Of a stretch of DNA of 15,091 bases, positions 1 through 9,423 are shown in pieces (within the stretch, counting starts at the first letter, position 1; each line of letters starts with the position of its first letter). The stretch spans positions 1 through 15,091 of the forward strand of contig SWBL01000622.1 of NCBI GenBank assembly GCA_024195585.1. Reading direction: 5' to 3'. A model generated the notes under the pieces. The model saw only the letters and a program-made list of their open reading frames with translations, was not told the origin of the DNA and searched no databases. Source of the stretch: Aureobasidium sp. EXF-3400 (Eukaryota; Ascomycota; Dothideomycetes; Dothideales; Saccotheciaceae). Made by a program: the position numbers and the translations under genes.

Positions 1-400
1 CCCCCCCCCGACGCCCCGCGGCACGAATGAGGAAGGCTTGCCTGTCAGAAAACGTAGATGCTGCGGGAAAAAGGAAAGGATCCAGAAGAAACAGAGGACA
101 AATATGCAGGGTAAGAAATTAGGAAAAAGACAAGCGGGTGTCGCCGACGACATGTCTTTATTTTCTTTGGGGCTGCACGCACACAATCAACTTGCCTTTT
201 TGAAGCATCGATTTTCCTTTTTAGATTGCCCCCGAAGATTCAATTGCCGTGTTGCTCTCATATTAAGCAAATACACGAAATCTCCTCCCCCATCATCTCA
301 CGTGGCCGTGTGTCAAATTTGCTCTTTCTTGGTAGGATGTTCGTTTTGACAGCCACATGGCACACGCCCAGCGCGGGTGAGTGTGGATGAGCGTGGACTG

Positions 401-463
401 CAAACATGAGTCGCCAGCCGCTCGCACCACCATCTCAGTTGCCATGAGTGCGACTCATGTTTG
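401..463. repeat. Perfect 14-bp inverted repeat, 35-bp spacer
   Basis: The arms CAAACATGAGTCGC (401-414) and GCGACTCATGTTTG (450-463) are exact reverse complements. The right arm overlaps a second dyad, ATGAGT (444-449), GCG, ACTCAT (453-458). The GACTCAT/ATGAGTC words resemble half of a Gcn4/AP-1 type bZIP site (TGACTCA), though no complete consensus is present. No gene lies nearby, so the role is unknown; it could be a regulatory dyad or a chance hairpin. Confidence 0.6.
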
Positions 464-1789
464 AGCGACAATCACAATCGCAAAAGTGCCGTGATGAGGG
501 AAAGGGGAAATCTCAAAGAAGTTTTGTGGGCTGTAGATGGCAAAACATTGGTGTGTGGGTTTTGTTATATGCGGCTTTCTTGTGTTTCGTGTAGTGGGCT
601 GTGGAGAAAGGCATGGATGACACTTGAGAAGGTGGAAAGAAGAAGCCAAACCTTGGAGTGATGAGATTTTGTAGTCAGCGAATTTTAAAACCTGGGTTGC
701 ATAAGTCGATAAGAGGATGAATGTGCTTTCGGCGTGGAGCCCGGACCTAAGGAAGTTCTGTATATAATGGCTGCGAGAGGAGACTGCTTGCTGCATTTAA
801 GTTGTCAGCCATGGTAGCAGGTGGAGGTAGAGTGCACTCCGTATTTCCAGGCATGACCGCCTTTCATTAGACCTGGTTATGTATGTACAAACATAGTAGG
901 CAAATTTAGATACATGCCAACAGCGATAGTGCAGTGAACATATAAGGCTTTGCTCATGTACGGGTGAGTATAAGTGGCACAGTCTTGAAAGAGGGAGGAA
1001 AAAACCAGCCATGAGGCAGTGCTGGACCACCGCTTGAGGATGGTCAGGAGCGGTCGTAGTAGAAACGCGCACGAAGAACGTCGGCAGAGCATCACCCCTG
1101 ATCAACCCCCCATCTGCTTACCTAGACCTAGCCGACGGGCAACAGTGATGATGTTATCAAGTGGGTATCACATCATGATGAAGTGAGACACTTAAAGCTG
1201 CCAGATTGTAAATCCGAAGGCTGAGCGAAGGATCAATGTACATGGAAGAGAGGTTGGTTTGTTTTTATTCGGAGGCCGGTTGGTCACCTGGCCAAGGTGT
1301 ACAGGCGACGGCTAGTCCAACGGCAGACTGACTTGATATCCTGAGGCAGGAGGCTGAGAGACGCGAACAACAAATCTGACCGGCCTACCGAGACACAAGG
1401 CAGGTTAACCTTCTCCAGCATGTCTAGAACATGTTACTCAGATGCGACAACGTGCAAGTTGATGGGTATCGTTGTGCGAGATGGACGTGTTTCTAAGCGG
1501 GTAAGGATAGACAAATCCGAGCAGGGAGAAACATGCCAGACAGAGTTCAAGTTCATGTGCAAGAGAAGACAAGACACTCAAAGGGTTCCTCCCGAGTCTC
1601 AGAAACCGCGTGCGGACGAGCTGACCGTGAGACCAAGACATACCTTCGCATCTAAGACAGATTTTCCCTTCGCTGTAACTGCTTGAGATTGTAGCCCTTG
1701 GTGACTCAAGCTGGAAACGGACAGTGAGAGTGAAGACCAGTCTCCTCGGGGACTCTGCTTCGTGCGTACAAGTGGACTTTGTCGCGCTG

Positions 1790-2018
1790 TGTCCCCGCCC
1801 CACTGAGACAAAGCGTTGGATGATGCGCTGACCTGGCTCGTCGTAGCGAATTGCGACCGTTGGCGATCTCTTTGAGAATTCCTCGCGATGGTCACGAGAG
1901 AGTATTGGCTGAAACGGTCGCTCAAGGAAAGTATGGTAGATGTCCGGGTGGCCGTCGGGGTCAACCGACGCGTAAACGGGATGCAAAGAGGGGGTTGAAA
2001 GAAAGATAGAGTTCTGGA
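1790..2018 (-). other. Possible coding fragment, unidentified
   Basis: On the minus strand, reading down from 2018, a sequence follows a good acceptor-like site (TCGTTTCCAG). It is open and its codon use looks fungal, with many C-ending codons such as GAC, GGC, TAC and ATC. It reads NSIFLSTPSLHPVYASVDPD and goes on with a fair mix of aromatic and charged residues for about 70 residues before becoming less coding-like. Upstream, an ATG at 2204-2202 begins a short hydrophobic stretch (MLSAIAAVLFLG) with donor-like GTAAGA and GTAAGT sites after it. I could not join these pieces in one frame, so no gene model is offered. I do not recognise the protein. It may be a small gene, a decayed one, or chance. 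Confidence 0.2.
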
Positions 2019-2712
2019 AACGAAGAGAAGAAGCATGAGGCTCGAGATGGTACCAACTTGAGTCGATCCGGGAGATTCATGACTTTTGCATAACTTACCC
2101 GAGAACGAGTATATGCACTGATCTACCCTTTGGCAGCAAATCAATTGTCCATCTCCGCCGGGATTCTTACCAAGAAACAGGACCGCTGCTATTGCTGATA
2201 GCATTACTTTTGTCAATATGCCGTTGAATCAGATAGCTAGCAACGAGTTGCTGAGACAGAGACTCCACAGGTAGGATCAAGATCAGTTGATAGGCTGAGT
2301 TGCTTGCGGCTCCTCCGAGAAATAGGTACATGGCCATAGTCTTGGTGCAACTGGAGTTGCCAACCTAGTCCGGAAAGGTGTGTCCAGAATCAAAATCGTT
2401 GTGTGTATAGTGGAGCAGTAACAAACTCCGTTGGCCAGAAGTCATTAGCCTAGATGGGTATACGCGTGACTGGCCAAACTTTTCTTCACATTGCTAGCAA
2501 AGTATGTGCGGAATGGCTATACACGTGCAGAGGTAGAGGCCATTCTGTCAATAGAGCTGCTCAGAATCCATAGTAGCTGTCGAATAGTTGCAATATAGGT
2601 ATTGGAGCAAACGTGTGCAGTGGAAGATGTCGTGCAGGACGCCAATGAATCCCGACGGTGGGGCATCGGCACCGTTTTTATGTCAGGCGTTGTGATAATG
2701 CAAAAACGGTGG

Positions 2713-2792
2713 TATCGATATTGGCTCTCTTGTAGAAGAAGCAGAAGAAGCCGCAGAAGGACGGACGAACCTATCACCAATCAATATCGATA
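2713..2792. repeat. 10-bp inverted repeat flanking a purine-rich run
   Basis: TATCGATATT (2713-2722) and AATATCGATA (2783-2792) are reverse complements about 60 bp apart. Each contains the self-complementary ATCGAT core. Between them lies a purine-rich stretch of AGAAG/GAAGC units (about 2735-2760). There is no target-site duplication or transposase, so I do not call it a mobile element. Confidence 0.4.
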
Positions 2793-3797
2793 GAAGGATT
2801 GCAACGGCCCATTCTTGAGTGCTATCGAAGGCCGTTTGGCGCACACAATGACCGTTGTAATTGCGAAACAAGTGCGCGATTCATGGAAGGATGGCTTCAA
2901 TTCGGCGTTTGCAAGGCGCTCTTCATGACTTGCAAGAGTCGAGGCCTGTTTGCGATACCATGCGTGTTTGGGAAATGAAGAAGGAAATAAAAAAGGAGAA
3001 GGTCGTGTAAAGTTGCGATCGACCAAGATGACAGACAAGCCCAGTGCGTGCATCTTGCTTACGTCGCAGGCAGATTTGGACGCGGTCGACGGTTGAAATT
3101 TGGATTTGTGGAGATACCAGCTAGAAAGAACCGGTAGGACGAAGCGGTCGATCTCGTCCCGTTTGGGACACTATAGAGTAGATCGGCGCCGAAGCGGCAA
3201 AGCTACCGCAACACCGCCTCTGGCACCAAACCTCTTCCATCGTCAATTCTCCTTGCAGGCGCTTGGCCAGTGTCAGAGGCAAGGGTCAAAGAAAAAAGCA
3301 CTCAGGGTTCTTTTGCGGCGGACGAACCGTGCAGATCGTTGTACTGTATGCAGGAACCAGCGCATCTACAGCATCTGTTTCCCACTTTCTGTCGTCGCCG
3401 CTGATCGAGGCGTGCAGAAGACGCTGCTGCTGTGCTGCTCCAGTGGCCGCGTCAAGCAAGGTCCACTCGAGTCGTCAACTGCGAACGCGCTTCTTGTCAA
3501 GGTCAATTGCAGATGCTTCTTTGGCCAAGCGAAAAAGTCGCTTTCTTTTGGGCCGACCAATGCCGTTTGTCCGCCGACGAACCACATCTGATATAGCTAA
3601 TGACCAGAGCGCGCGGCCGTTGGCGCTCGCGCCCGAGAATGGCCGAGGGTTGTGTCAACAGCCAACGCTGTGGTCCTTTTCTGTATATTGCGAAAGCACT
3701 ACTTGCAGCTTTCTGAGGTAGCCGTTGACAGGTCGAAACCGTCGTGATAAAGTTGCTTAAGGTTTCTGTTGGAATGCAAGGGCAGACCGGCGCACCG

Positions 3798-3811
3798 GCG
3801 CGCGCGCGCGC
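3798..3811. repeat. Alternating GC dinucleotide tract
   Basis: Fourteen consecutive bases alternate G and C (GCGCGCGCGCGCGC) within a GC-rich patch. Such tracts can adopt left-handed DNA and are prone to length change. No gene lies in the patch. It is about 1.3 kb upstream of the medA-like start codon. Confidence 0.75.
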
Positions 3812-4330
3812 AAAGCCCAGGACCCGGAATAGGCGGCGCCCACAGGAACCTGTGCTGCTTCTCCTCTCCTGGCTCTAGCGTTCCATCTGTCACCGGTTAG
3901 AACGATTTGCGGGAGCTGCTCCAAGCTCCCCGTCATCCACTCAGCGGCCGATGATGCGCTCCCAATGGCTTCCACAAAAATGCACTGATACCGTTCGGGG
4001 CCCTTCTTTTTAACATATCATTATCCCTCCTCTCCGCCTAAACTCTCCTCTCTCTACCCGACTCGCTGCCTTCACCCCTCTTGTGTGCAGCTATCCCAGG
4101 ACCTGGCAAAGGGAGGCGCACTCCTACTAACCACTGCAGCAACCTCTCTCTCTCCACATATCTCAAGAGAGTCACGCCCCACGCTGTCAACCAACCTCTT
4201 TCCAAATCGCACCTGCCTTTTGCGAGACCTGTTGAAACACCTTGACTCAGATCCGGATCACGGCTGCCTGCATAGCGACCCAATCATCCATACTTTCAGC
4301 TACTTCCTATTCGACCTTGCATATACTTGG

Positions 4331-4345
4331 ATGGCCAACTTTTAG
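4331..4345 (+). promoter_or_regulatory. Upstream ORF, four codons plus stop
   Basis: ATG GCC AAC TTT TAG lies in the presumed leader of the medA-like gene. It would matter only if transcription starts upstream of it and it is not spliced out. The base three before the ATG is T, so initiation context is weak. Confidence 0.35.
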
Positions 4346-4474
4346 CCAATAATCTATCGACCCCAAGACATCAAACTAATACACACGCCCCCACATATCA
4401 CTGTCTTCATCTTGCGCATACACTGTCGCACATAATACCAAAGGACCGGATCCATTCAGCCTCTACTTGAAATA

Positions 4475-4480
4475 ATGTGA
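4475..4480 (+). promoter_or_regulatory. Start-stop element (ATGTGA) overlapping a possible splice donor
   Basis: ATG is followed at once by TGA. The same bases supply a GTGAGT donor-like word (4477-4482). Unspliced transcripts would therefore carry a start-stop codon pair, while splicing would break the ATG. This follows directly from the sequence; whether either event occurs is unknown. Confidence 0.35.
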
Positions 4481-4492
4481 GTGCTATCCTGG

Positions 4493-4561
4493 ATGTCGGG
4501 ACATGCTTCTTCACTCTCCTTGCATACTTGCAACGGCGCCGACAGACTTGGTCAATCGTGA
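4493..4561 (+). promoter_or_regulatory. Upstream ORF of 22 codons
   Basis: ATG at 4493 opens a 22-codon frame ending at TGA 4559-4561. A second ATG at 4503 opens another short frame ending just beyond it. Both lie inside the interval that the possible leader intron (about 4477-4586) would remove, so leader splicing would decide whether ribosomes meet them. Confidence 0.35.
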
Positions 4562-5148
4562 AAAAAGCTAATTGCATGCAAGCCTAGACTTTAATATTCA
4601 TCGCGCCATCCGGTTCACTCCAGCTCGACCATTTCTTTGTCTACGCGAAACGATAGTGAGTATTCCATTCTCTACCAGCTGGCTCACCTCTTGCTTCATC
4701 ACATATGTTGTCTTGAAAACATTGCCCAACATCGTCAGAGTCGGAACGGGAACTTACCTTAGCCGTGTATCCAGAACCTTGGGACCATCTTCGGAAGACA
4801 CCTGCAATCTCCTGCGAACGCCCTCGCCGAGTATTATCATCGACAATCCTTCCAACTTCAGCTGGACTGTCTCTTTTAATAATTCCATAGCAAGACCTGG
4901 CTGGATCTACGGATTGCATCTTGTTTTTGGCTCGTATATCCACTAATCATCAAGCATCGAATTCCGCGCGTGCAAGCCATCGACGGGTTCTTGCTTTATT
5001 ACTCCAGCAAAAGCGTTCGTCAGGTTTCTGATTCTCAGCCCACCTGACGCAAGTCGACCTTGGTCGCGGTGTGCATTCTTGAGGTCGCTCCGTGCCTCGT
5101 TTTGACTCTCTTCTCCGCTGCTTTGCAAACCTGGCGGTCAGCACTCTT

Positions 5149-7677
5149 ATGCGCCTGCAGGTTCGTCAACCATCTCTTCTTCCTCAATTATTCTTGCCTT
5201 AGCATTTTATCCTGACTTTCATTCCTTTCTTCGCAGACTCCTCCACAACTGAGAGCTGCGCCTGTCATTGTCGACGAAGAATCAGCCATTCCAGAATCAG
5301 TCATTGTTGCCTGTCAGGAGGCCCAAAAGGGTGGCCTCCTGGCTTCTTCGAACTACGGAAATCTACTCGCATCAATGTCAGGTTACGAAAAACCTCCAGC
5401 CTATGGCTACGGTATGTTGTTGACGTTATTGGTGCTTCCAAAAGAGACTCTCGGCCGCTTAACGGATCTACCCGAGGTCGCGAGGCTTTATCATGGCTCA
5501 GATGACTGACCAGTACCGAACTAGGCTACGGCATTGCCACACGACCTGATCAGGCACCTGGCTATCCCGCATACAACCAATCACAGTTCAATCTCTCCTA
5601 CTCAAATTCCCACGCGCAGATCCCATCTGGCCTCCCAGATGCTGCTCAAATTCCCCTGCTCACTGAAGAGTCATACCAATCCCATGACTCTTCTTATGCT
5701 CAACAAAATGCACCATCTTATCCTTCTTACATGGCTGCTGGATCTCGTACCTTGCCTGATATTGTCCAGGCTACGCCACAACGAGGCCCTGCAGGCGGTA
5801 GATTCATCATCTACATGAACGCCACTGAGGACCTGGAAAGCAACGGAGTCTCGTTTATTGTGTCTTTCGGTACCAAACGCTGCGAAGCTCGTCTTACCAC
5901 CTTGCCCGGTTCAGGTCAACAAGCAAACTTGGCCGTTCTTGTTGACGTTCCCCCATTCGAGGCTACTGCATCATCCAGCACTGCAGTCACCATCTATCTT
6001 GAGATGGTAGACAGTAACAAGCAAGCCCTGAACGTGCCCGTTGAGGTTGGTCAGTACACGTATACAGACGCGACACCTTACGCCATCTCGAGTCCGTCGC
6101 AAGGCAGCACGCGCAAGAGGAAAATGTCAGAAGACGCTCAGTCGCCGAACAAGCGCCCTTCATCGCAAAACCTCCGCGATTCTCCTCTTCACAACCCTGC
6201 TGAAGTCAAGTACTCGCCGCCTTCGTCCACCATGGTTGACCCGTATTCTTCTCGTCCCCCGACTTCTTCCAGCGCAATCTCGTACGCTCGTACTTTCAAC
6301 GCTCCTGCACCTACTCAGTATTCGCAGACCTTGCAACAGGCGCCAACGTACAGACTAGCTCCTACACCCATTGGTATGCCTCAACCGCAGCCATTCAACT
6401 CGTACCCTTCGACATACATGACCAGTGACCGAGCAGCACCAACTGCTCAGGTCACTAACGTCTCGTCGAGCGGTGCAAACCCACCTCTCATTCGCACTAC
6501 TGCTTTGCAGCCCTCGCCTACTGGCATGTCGCCGAGTCAGCCTTTTAACCCATATGCCATGTACCCATCCAACATCAAGGCTGTCCTCAAGCTGGAGGGC
6601 GACCTAAATGGCATGGCGAATGATTGGAATGCAGACGAAGTTGCTGCAAGACGTCGCATTGTGCGCTTCCGTCGCAGTCAGAATGGTAGTGTCATTTCTG
6701 CTTCCTTCCAGCCCGTCACGCCTGAGGAACATGCGCAAGCGCCTGGCTGCATCTACGTCAACTGCATCTGGTGGGAAGAGGAGAATGGCTGCTACATCAC
6801 TAGTGTTGATACCATTCAACTTTTGGAGTCGTTGGTCGCTGTTCGCTTTACTGTCGAAGAGAAGAACCGCATTCGTCGCAACCTTGAAGGTTTTAGACCT
6901 CAGACAGTGTCAAAGACCAAGGCTAAGTGCGAGGAATTCTTCAAGATTATCATGGGATTCCCAAGCCCCAAGCCACGCAATATCGAGAAGGACGTCAAGG
7001 TCTTCCCTTGGAGAATTCTTGCAGGCGCCCTCAAGAAGATCATTGGCAAATACGTAAGTTTTACAGATTTGTTATCTGCTTCTACTTCTTCTGAGCTAAC
7101 ATAATCCCAGTCTGCAAGTTACTCCTCAACGGCTGGCGCTCTTCCTTCACCAAGTTCGGTCGCACCACCCAGACATCAGCTGCACAGCTCATCCCCTCCT
7201 TCGGTCACAAGCAACACTTCCATGTCATTCCCTACTAGCATGACTGCAACGAGCATGCCTATGCATCAGTCAAACATATCAGCAGGTATGGGTGCCATGT
7301 CAGCTGGACTTGGCGATTCACGCCTCATGATGCAGCAACAGCAGCCGCATGCGCAGCAGCAACAGCAGCAGCATCATCAACCCCAACATCAATACCAGCC
7401 GCAGCATCATTACCAAAGCCAACAGCCACCACTACAGCAATCTCATACTCAAGGGCCTCAGTCTGGAGTCGGATGGCATCAGCCATCAACTCACTACACA
7501 ACCGAGCCCGTTGTCGCAAATCGCACAGGTAGCATAGATTTCGCTACACTGTGGGAGACTACCAACCCACAGGCACCTCAAGGCCACCAGCAGCAGCGCA
7601 TTCCATCCATCAGTCAGTCGTTGCCTCATCTGTGGCCGCAGCAGGACTGGAAAGATTATCGCACGACGCAAGCCTAG
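5149..7677 (+). CDS. medA: MedA/Medusa-like developmental transcriptional regulator
   Basis: Model: exons 5149-5160, 5237-5411, 5525-7053 and 7111-7677, giving 760 residues. Introns are 76, 113 and 57 bp with branch-like CTGAC, ACTGAC (5505-5510) and GCTAAC (7095-7100); phases agree. The start ATGCGCCTGCAG is the first in-frame ATG after a TGA at 5080. If exon 1 is wrong, the ATG at 5375 (residue 51) is the fallback. A beta-rich conserved block lies at about residues 149-244 (GRFIIYMN to VEVGQYTYTD). A bipartite basic patch follows (RKRK at about 259-262, KR at about 272), then a long Pro/Ser/Tyr/Gln linker. The family's most conserved region is at about 412-572 (KLEGDLNGMANDWNADEVAA, IYVNCIWWEEENG, GFPSPKP). 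A Gln/His-rich run sits at about 647-686. Medusa proteins are nuclear and act in conidiation in Aspergillus; Ren1 (Fusarium) and Acr1 (Magnaporthe) are relatives. Family assignment is from recall of these blocks. Role in this species is inferred. Confidence 0.85.
5316..5340 (+). other. Hairpin-forming inverted repeat inside medA exon 2
   Basis: AGGAGGCC (5316-5323) and GGCCTCCT (5333-5340) are perfect complements around a 9-base loop. The stem has six G-C pairs of eight and lies about 90 coding bases from the proposed start codon, within codons for ACQEAQKGGLLAS. It may be coincidental, but it is a stable predicted stem in the mRNA. Confidence 0.5.
7333..7452 (+). repeat. CAG/CAA/CAT-rich tract encoding Gln/His
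   Basis: Within the last medA exon, CAG, CAA and CAT codons dominate. They encode runs such as QQQQ and QQQQQQHH followed by QPQHQYQPQHHYQSQQ. Mixed CAG/CAA use suggests selection on the protein rather than a pure DNA slippage repeat. Such low-complexity tracts are typical of fungal activation domains and often vary in length between strains. Confidence 0.8.
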
Positions 7678-9423
7678 GCGCGATCGACTTTTGATTTGAG
7701 CAGCTTGTTGTCTATGCATGTTGCGGAGTTTCAAGTCTTGCATGCATGAGGGAGAGTCATGTGGCTCGACGGCGCTAACAAACCCGGATTCTTTTACACC
7801 CCATTTGCTATTTCCTGTTTTTCCTTGGCGTTCGGCGTCCTGGTGCTTGGTCACACTTGCAGGTGATCATTGGGGCTTGTGACTGCCCTTTCTGTGGACC
7901 ACACGCCTTGACGACACCATCCACCAACAACAACACTGTGTTGCCTTGTTCATGGCGACTGGAAGCAAGCATCATCGACGGCGCATCTGAGGGGTTTCTC
8001 AATGCTCGTCACAGCACATCACATCTTTCGGAGTCTTTCTTAAAATACACCTTTGCGACTAGATTTCAAAGGCATGTCTCTCGCGAGACTGGCGGGCGTT
8101 TGACACCACTCTGTCCATTTTTGTCTGCCTGGCGTTTTCCCATTACCACCACAGCACCTACACAACCATTCTTAATCCACCATCACCAACTACAATTATA
8201 CTTAATCATTAAAATCCAATACGCAAGACAAACAGGCTTGGCTGGGACGGTGCATCTGGGCGTTTTTTCTTTCGTTTTCTACTCTTCTTCTTTTTCCACA
8301 AGGGTGTCATGTTTCGGCTTTTCGGCTTTTGCGCTTCCTCTAGAGAAGGAAGCATGCTTGAGATACCCCTTCTTTTTTTATTACTCCTTATCAGCTATAC
8401 CATAACCCTCGCTTTGCATTGTTTCTTCTCTTTTTTTTCGTCTTTTTGCTTTAGATAGTTCACATAACCAATACTAGGAGCCGCAAGTGGATCGGCTTGG
8501 CTTTTATTTGATCTTTGTTCCCTCGTCCTCTTTGCCCTGATGTGAAGACGTACGTAACAAGCGCCCTATGCGAAGTCATCGAGTCGAAGAACCACTTCCT
8601 TTTTTTTTTTTCCTTCAGCCTTCTAGAAAAGAACAGTGACATGTAGTCAAAACTCCGAGGGTTTGTGGGCAGGCAGGGCACGCACGGCACGGGTTGGGCT
8701 TAAAGACATGCATGTAAGACAGTTAAACAAGGCCCGAACCCAATTGCTGGCCTTTTTGCGGTTTGCATGGTTCGATGGATGCGGATCGAGGCTTTGAGGA
8801 TGTATGTGTGGCTCAAAAGGCGGGCCGCTAGCTACCCGTAACCCTCTTTTTCACTACTCCTATAAAATGCATGCGATAAGGATCAACAAATACCGTAATC
8901 TTTGCGAAAGAGCGAAAGATGGGGTTGTGGTAAGTCGAAAGAGAAAGAGAGTAAGGAGAAATAGAAAGAGAGGAAAGGAGCAATAGTAAAGAGGGAGAAC
9001 CGATGTTTGGTTTTTCTTGGTTGTTGCAAAGACCTCAAGCTCTTTTCGCTACTCATTGGGGCCAAACAGATACCTTAGACCTGAGGGCGATACTCAAAAG
9101 CTCAAAGGTGGAAAAAGCAAAGTAGCGAAACAGGAACAAGACCAGAAGGAAAAAAAAAAGCGAAACGAAAAAGCCGAGGGTTGAAGTATAATAGAACAGA
9201 AGACTTTGACGCAGAAACAAAAGATGAAGGAAAAAGAAGAAACAGGCTTGAGATACATAGAGCAGAATAAGGCAGCAGAGCTGCAAACAACAAAATAAGA
9301 ACAAAGAAGTAGCTACAGTATTTCGCCTCAGAAAGGATGTATATACATGATATGTGCAAAGAGGAAATCATCGTTGCAGGAAAAAGAAACCAAAGAAATG
9401 GACTATACATGGATACACATTCT
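7678..9423. other. Convergent intergenic region between medA and the Zn2Cys6 gene
   Basis: Two genes point into this 1.75-kb gap, so it should hold both 3' untranslated regions and their polyadenylation sites. No open frame looks coding. The left and middle parts are T/C-rich on the plus strand, with runs at 8370-8450 and a 12-base T run at 8600-8611. From about 8925 to 9260 the plus strand is A/G-rich (GAAAGAGAAAGAGAG and similar, and a 10-base A run at 9150-9159), which is T/C-rich for the minus-strand gene. Palindromic ATGCATG words recur (about 7714, 7740, 8709, 8868). I saw no tRNA or mobile element. Exact transcript ends cannot be placed. Confidence 0.6.

Larger units (their letters stand above)
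1..4020. other. Gene-poor intergenic region upstream of the medA-like gene
   Basis: No open reading frame here encodes a protein family I recognise, and most open stretches start at non-ATG codons and read as random sequence. I found no tRNA B-box, transposase or terminal repeats of a mobile element. Base composition is ordinary, with no obvious TpA-rich decay of the kind left by repeat-induced point mutation. Notable contents are an inverted repeat at 401-463, a coding-like patch on the minus strand at about 1790-2018, an inverted repeat at 2713-2792, a GAA/GCA-type purine run near 2735-2760 and an alternating GC tract at 3798-3811. Long 5' regions are common for fungal developmental regulators, so part of this may be distal promoter of the gene at 5149. 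That is inference. Confidence 0.6.
4021..5148 (+). promoter_or_regulatory. Pyrimidine-rich core promoter and long 5' leader of the medA-like gene
   Basis: From about 4021 to 4200 the plus strand is strongly C/T-rich (for example CCCTCCTCTCC and CTCTCCTCTCTCTACCC), as is usual around fungal transcription starts. If transcription begins there, the leader is roughly 1 kb. It contains short upstream ORFs (4331-4345, 4475-4480, 4493-4561). A GTGAGT donor-like word at 4477-4482 with GCTAAT (4567-4572) and CCTAG (ending near 4586) beyond it could mark an intron in the untranslated leader. Another GTGAGT lies near 4656. The stretch ends in an in-frame TGA at 5080-5082, so the coding frame cannot extend further back without splicing. 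Start site and introns are inferred, not observed. Confidence 0.5.

Noticed and set aside
1145..1180. Imperfect dyad around ATGATGT and ACATCAT
   Set aside because: The arms match for only seven bases with mismatches beyond; this is expected by chance in a window of this size.
3100..3721. Two overlapping plus-strand open frames of 163 and 152 codons
   Set aside because: Composition is Arg/Ser/Cys-rich and frame-independent, with no domain, no good start context and no introns to join. They look like chance frames in moderately GC-rich DNA.
4572..4946. A 124-codon open frame upstream of medA
   Set aside because: It begins at TTG, not ATG, sits in the presumed medA leader, and shows no family resemblance.
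7857..8405. A 182-codon plus-strand open frame after medA
   Set aside because: It does not begin at a supported ATG context, has no recognisable domain, and its second half is low-complexity T-rich sequence. It most likely lies in the medA 3' region.
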